From NCBI GenBank assembly GCA_001629235.1, contig LUSA01000037.1, positions 891 through 32,306 on the forward strand: a stretch of 31,416 nt of DNA, in the 5' to 3' direction. The notes beneath the pieces are model-generated. The model ran no database searches and was not told where the DNA came from. It saw nothing but the letters and a program-made list of their open reading frames with translations. The DNA comes from Marine group II euryarchaeote REDSEA-S43_B8 (GTDB taxonomy: Archaea > Thermoplasmatota > Poseidoniia > Poseidoniales > Thalassarchaeaceae). The number at the start of each line of letters is the position of its first letter. Positions within the stretch are counted from its first letter, which is position 1. Made by a program: the position numbers and the translations under genes. Shown here piece by piece: positions 27,096 through 31,416 of the stretch.

Positions 27096-29371
27096 GTGGC
27101 ATCGGAAGCGTCTCTCTGGAATGGCCCCAAGGGCAAGCGTAGTGCAGATTTACTGATCGCATTCGTACTAGTTGCCCTTCTTTTCTCATTTGGAGAAGTT
27201 TCTGCTCAAGAGGTTAGGAGTGGGTGGGAAGTAGTCGATAGCGGGACTGAGGAGAATCTGTATACTGCAGAGTACCTAGAGGGAGAGATATGGGCATTCG
27301 GATCTGGAGGAACCATGATCAGGAGTATCGATGAAGGAAGAACTTGGTCTGAATCTGGAATATCAGTAAGCCAAGATCTCACTTCTTCAGATTCGAGTTA
27401 CGAATCTATAATCGTGGCAGGAAATAGAGGTACTGTCCTATTGATGAATGAAGGCGTCTGGATGGATGTAAGTTCTGATCAATTTGGAGATATCAAGGAC
27501 GTTGCCCTTACTGGGAATGATAGTTTTGTTGTCATTGAGCAAGATGAAGTCTGGACTTGCACAGTGACAGTGGAATGGGATACTGAATGCGATTCGGCAA
27601 ATGAAGGAGGGGGGATAAATTATCTCAGTGTATCATTCTTGGATTCAGAAAACGGAATTATTTCTGGAGAGAACGGGGCAATAATTGCATCCTCTGATGG
27701 AGGCAGTAGCTGGGAGTATAGAGATGCGCCTAGCGAGGTTTCAACGAAGGCAATTATCGATGTTGAATACTACAGTACGATTAGGGCGTACGCGATCTCA
27801 GAAGAAGGGCACATTCTGAAGTCATCGAGAGAAGGAAATGTTCCCGTGGGATTCGTCTGGAGCATAGTGGATATCGAAAGAGAATACCCCCCAGGAGGTG
27901 GTGATGAGTTCGAATCTGGAGGTTCGAATCTGGACTTCGAAGTATCTGGGATGAAGGTTCTTGGACAATTCAAGTTCATGATTTCTGGTCCGGGAGGTTA
28001 CCTCTCCCTCAGTCTGGACGGGGGGAATATAGTCTCTCAGCAAATGATTCCAGTCTCGAACGAGACTGTGTTCAATGGATTTGCTATGCTGGACGGTTTC
28101 AGAGGGGTCGCCGTAGGGGATGGAGGAGTTTTACTCAGGACAGAGAACGCGGGATCGGAGGAGTTCGTCGGATTCGAGGTGATTGACTTCAACGATTTCG
28201 GACAATTCATCGACTACTCTAAGGAGAGATTGATGGATGGGCTTGTAGCGACTGCAAAGATCGTGATTTTTGGAATTCTAATGGGTTTCTCTCTAGGAAT
28301 AGTCCTTTCAATGCTAAAGACATCTCCAACTACACTCAAGAATGTGGCTCAGACCAATAGATTCCAGATTCTATTGATGTTCGTAGTTACGCCATTATGG
28401 TTATCTTTCCAGATTCCTATCTCAGCGATTAACTCAACTGGATTGGGTAGAAAATTGAATCTGAGCAATCCTTTCAGCAGCGTATTAGGTTACTGTAGAG
28501 GGAGATCCTTACACATTGCAGCAAGTGAGCCACTGAACATTATCGCTATTCGTACAATAGGATTAATTCTGATATTTTTCGGGATTTATCGGATTCTCAG
28601 TAATCTCGATGATATCAGAGACCTAAACCTAGATGGTTGGGAACACATCTACTCGCCTATCGGGGCTCCTGGGGCGATGTTCTGGATTCTACTGGGTCTT
28701 GGAATAGCGATATTGGGAGGCATATTTTTGTCATGCAATGGGGACTTCTCCATACGAGAAATTGAGTTCAGCAAGGTGAGTTTCTCTCTCGATCCATGGG
28801 GAATCAGGCCATTGAACACGATTGCAACGGTATACACGGACATTTTCAGAAACACGCCATTGCTCGTTCAGTTCATGTTCATACACTTCGGATTCGAGCT
28901 TGGAAGAAGATTGCAGGACCCTGGGCTAATGTTGTTCGACTTCGATTACCTAGTGGGCAACTCAAACTTCATCACCGATATTTTCGTAGTTTACGAGACG
29001 AATCCCGAATCGCTAGCCTACGGTAGGCCGATTGGGGGGATTCTTGAGGATAGGGCATACATTGTATTGGGCTAAATTACATGCAATCGATGAGGCTGGT
29101 GGTAATGCCCCAGGCTGTCAGAATCTGCATACCCCCACTAGGTAACGAGATGGTCAACCTAGTACTGAACTCTTCACTAGCTATGATTATCGGTTATGCT
29201 GAAATCACAAGGCAGGGGAAGTTAATCGTCGCGACTACTTTCCAGGTTTTCTGGACTTGGGGAATGGTACTGATCTCATACTTCCTGATTACATGGACCC
29301 TAGCACTCTTCCTCAGGTACCTTGAGGAAAGGACTAGGATTCCTGGGTTAGGAATATCAGGAGGTGCTTGA
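27096..29371 (+). pseudogene. Polar amino acid ABC permease with N-terminal beta-propeller; frame-broken at about 29066
   Basis: A GTG start at 27096 gives a signal-anchor helix (about residues 19-37) and then an outside propeller of about 320 residues with Asp-box/Ycf48-like repeats (RSIDEGRTW at 76-84; SSDGGSSW near 200-207). From about residue 380 it becomes a HisM/AapQ-type permease: LVATAKIVIFGILMGFSLGIVLSML, an insert with three further hydrophobic helices, then TVYTDIFRNTPLLVQFMFIHFG. The frame stops at TAA 29073-29075. A shifted frame resumes at about 29066 with IGLNYMQSMRLVVMPQAVRI and ends at 29371. Compared with the family, the stretch between AYIV and IGLNY (normally E-I-x-R-G-G-I...G-Q-x-E-A-A, about 20 residues) is missing, including the EAA segment that contacts the ATPase. 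It is probably non-functional if the sequence is correct. The stop abuts the ATPase start. Confidence 0.82.
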
Positions 29372-30078
29372 TTGTCAGAAATTATCCTCAGCGTTGAAGA
29401 GATGGAGAAGACGTATGTTGGAGGGGTCCATGCGGTCAGAGGAGTCTCGTTCGAAGTGAAGGAGGGGGAGTCATTGGCTATTATTGGCTCATCTGGGAGT
29501 GGCAAATCTACCGTACTTAGGTGTATCAACCGCCTGATTGAGCCCACTCAAGGTATCGTGAGGTTGAAGGGAGAAAGGATCAACACGCCTGCTGCTGATG
29601 TTAATGATGTTCGCTCTAGGATAGGGATGGTCTTCCAGTCTTTCGAGTTATTCTCTCACTTGAGGGTGATTGACAATGTTTCCCTTGGGCTAATTCATGT
29701 CAGGGGAATGAGTAAGGAGGATGCTTTTGACCATGCTCGCAGTGTTCTTGAGAGGGTAGACATGCTCGATAGGGTTGATGCCTATCCCGGAAACCTATCT
29801 GGTGGTCAGAAGCAGAGGGTGGCTATCGCAAGGGCACTTGCGATGAAGCCTGAGGTCATGCTGTTTGACGAGCCCACTAGTGCCCTAGACCCAGAACTAA
29901 TCGGCTCCGTTCTTGAGCCATGGTAGTGGTCACCCATGAGATAGGATTCGCCAGAGACGTTGCTGATCGTGTGATATACATGGATCGGGGCCTTATTGCA
30001 GAGGAGGGGGAATCATCCATAATCGATAATCCGAAAACGGACAGGATGAGAGATTTCCTCTCTAGCATCAATGACTGA
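29372..30078 (+). pseudogene. Polar amino acid ABC transporter ATPase (GlnQ/HisP type), frame-broken at about 29918
   Basis: A TTG start at 29372 follows directly after the permease stop. Motifs: Walker A GSSGSGKST (39-47), Q-loop Gln89, signature LSGGQ (142-146), Walker B VMLFDE (162-167) and the D-loop SALD (170-173). The first frame reads to Glu182 (codon 29915-29917) and stops at TAG 29924-29926. A shifted frame from 29920 gives MVVVTHEIGFARDVADRVIYMDRGLI and ends SIND at 30078, including the H-loop His (codon 29935-29937). In GlnQ/HisP proteins about ten residues plus one base (x-M-x-x-L-A-x-E-G-M and part of T) lie between SVLE and MVVVTHE, so about 31 nt seem to be missing. The lesion separates the Walker B region from the H-loop and would abolish activity. 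Confidence 0.85.
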
Positions 30079-30080
30079 AT

Positions 30081-31416
30081 CTAGCAAACTGACACGGCTT
30101 CCCATATGTCGTTCGAATTGCTGGTACTGTAATCGTAGTACGAGGTGTCTGATATCTGCGATTCTCCTTGTGTGACGGTTACTGTGAACGAATAGCACCC
30201 ATAGTCACCAGCGGAGTCGAACTCGTCACGAGGGACGTACTTTCCGAAGGTTGCATCGAAGACAGATCCTTCCATCGCGAATTCTGATCCGTATTCCCCC
30301 CAAGTTCCTGATCCAGTTCCGAAGATCCCCCCCTCGGAGTCCCATGATGCTTCTGTGTTGCTTACCGAGATTGTTGGATAGGCTATTGCCACATCATTCC
30401 CTTCCATGAGAACGGCCTCTACAGTGTAGTCGGCGAAGGGCATCCTTGCAGGCTTATCTGCACCGGTGTCGAGTCCAGACCAACCTGACATGACTACTCC
30501 AACCAGGCAGTTATCTGCATCGCCACTGCACCGGTCTGGATCCTCCTTGACAACTCCAGATGCCAGGCCGTCAACTCCTGTGATATCCCTTGAGAGGGCG
30601 TCTGCTCCCGTCCACTGGGTTGTATCCCAAGTAATCTGGCTGTAAGTTAGGTCTCTGGTTGAACTATCCCCGTCTATGGTCAGCTCCAATGTGTAAGGGG
30701 AGTCTGGAAGGGCATTCGTGGAATAGAAATCTTCGACTAATATGGTGATCTCCCCCTCTCCCTTCCCGCTGTCTATGGAGAAGTTTGCAGTAGATGACCA
30801 AACTTGCTGCCCAGCCTGAAGGATGACTATGGAAGCCTCCATGTCCCTGTCTGAGATAGTGTTCTGGAGGACCTTGATGGTGATAGACTCGCCATCCTCG
30901 CTGTACTCAACCTGCCCAACCGAAAGTTCGCCCTCTAGCAAGGCACCTAGAATCAGCGGAAGAATTAGCATCATTATGTAGGAGATTGCGACTATGGATG
31001 CTGCTAAAGCGCTGGTTCCCGTTACAGCGAAACCAGAACTGGAAATGGAGAATACCCGTAATCTCCACATCACAACGGATAGAGAAAGTAGGAATACGAA
31101 TGACATGACCAACGATGCCCCGATCACGGGGATAGTTAGTTCGTCGCCCGGGAGATACACAAGAAGAATACGTGTGAGGAAAACTGGCAGAATTCCGAAC
31201 AATGCTACTGTCTTGAGTGCTTCAACCGGTCCTGCTGCCTCTGGAATTGGTCCTTCTTCCTCTTTTCCTGAGTCTTCAGGAATAACGGCAACTGGAGTTG
31301 GGCTTTGACTTTGCTCGGCAGCCTTCTCTAGAAGTCCTGCTGATTTGCTAGCAGCGGCTACCTCGTCGACGTATTCGCCGACCTTGGCACCCGTAATCGG
31401 GTCTATGCGTTCTGAC
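30081..31416 (-). CDS. Three-TM membrane protein with large outside domain, N terminus beyond window
   Basis: The frame is open to the right edge, so the start is missing; 444 residues are visible. A cytoplasmic-looking N part rich in Ala, Glu and Pro (RIDPITGAKVGEYVDEVAAASKSAG, then PEDSGKEEEGP) leads to three membrane helices: at about 31170-31230 (VEALKTVALFGILPVFLTRILLVYL), 31065-31140 (IPVIGASLVMSFVFLLSLSVVMW) and 30945-31020 (LAASIVAISYIMMLILPLILGAL). An outside beta-rich domain of about 270 residues follows, with one Cys pair near the middle (CSGDADNC) and two Cys near the end. It ends 2 nt from the ATPase reading frame on the opposite strand. The family was not recognised. Confidence 0.82.
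   Translation of the reverse strand, partial: SERIDPITGAKVGEYVDEVAAASKSAGLLEKAAEQSQSPTPVAVIPEDSGKEEEGPIPEAAGPVEALKTVALFGILPVFLTRILLVYLPGDELTIPVIGASLVMSFVFLLSLSVVMWRLRVFSISSSGFAVTGTSALAASIVAISYIMMLILPLILGALLEGELSVGQVEYSEDGESITIKVLQNTISDRDMEASIVILQAGQQVWSSTANFSIDSGKGEGEITILVEDFYSTNALPDSPYTLELTIDGDSSTRDLTYSQITWDTTQWTGADALSRDITGVDGLASGVVKEDPDRCSGDADNCLVGVVMSGWSGLDTGADKPARMPFADYTVEAVLMEGNDVAIAYPTISVSNTEASWDSEGGIFGTGSGTWGEYGSEFAMEGSVFDATFGKYVPRDEFDSAGDYGCYSFTVTVTQGESQISDTSYYDYSTSNSNDIWEAVSVC

Noticed and set aside
29060..29080. Programmed -1 ribosomal frameshift at TTGGGCTAAAT in the permease
   Set aside because: There is no X-XXY-YYZ slippery heptamer, and shifting the frame would not restore the missing conserved E-A-A segment.
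1..31416. CRISPR array, insertion sequence, integrase or prophage genes
   Set aside because: No regularly spaced repeats, transposase motifs, phage structural genes or target-site duplications were seen; the accessory feel comes from large surface proteins only.

Overview
The window looks like a chromosome fragment of an uncultured marine euryarchaeon, most likely Marine Group II (Candidatus Poseidoniales) or a close relative. Archaeal markers are the rpo7-spt4-rps24e-rps27ae operon, the DtdA type of D-aminoacyl-tRNA deacylase, an HVO_0476-like zinc-ribbon protein, and short or leaderless 5' ends. The very large secreted beta-sandwich proteins, the tight packing and the moderate GC content also fit that lineage. 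The placement is inferred from gene content; there is no rRNA here.

Layout. 1-6658 (minus) is most of a giant secreted protein whose C terminus lies beyond the left edge and whose frame breaks near 5880. 6725-6988 holds tRNA-Thr(GGU) and tRNA-Ser(GGA), both with an encoded CCA. 7065-9370 (plus) is a translationally coupled pair: a six-TM zinc-ribbon protein and a membrane-anchored subtilase. 9373-10842 is a methyltransferase-like gene diverging from an HVO_0476-type zinc-ribbon gene. 10865-15656 (minus) is a run of dtdA, proline dehydrogenase, trhO and a cell-surface subtilase. 15676-16653 (plus) is a small beta-propeller-like protein. 16637-17981 (minus) is the rpo7-spt4-rps24e-rps27ae operon. 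17982-18220 is a GC-rich, strongly foldable intergenic region followed by two adjacent palindromes. 18221-23851 (plus) is a second giant surface protein (FG-GAP-like propeller, CARDB-like and other beta-sandwich modules, C-terminal anchor), followed by a small unknown gene. 24487-26983 (minus) is purC, a class IV aminotransferase and a sulfotransferase-like gene, joined by 1-nt and 4-nt overlaps. 27096-30078 (plus) is a polar amino acid ABC transporter in which the permease carries an N-terminal extracellular beta-propeller; both permease and ATPase are frame-broken. 30081-31416 (minus) is a three-TM protein with a large outside domain, open at the right edge.

How the genes fit together. Several products suit a protein- and peptide-degrading heterotroph: two cell-surface subtilases, proline dehydrogenase, an amino acid transporter, a class IV aminotransferase and D-aminoacyl-tRNA proofreading. 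The most unusual points are the propeller-permease fusion, the three frame breaks that each appear to remove a conserved stretch (not just one base), the coupled aminotransferase/sulfotransferase pair, and the structured region upstream of rpo7.
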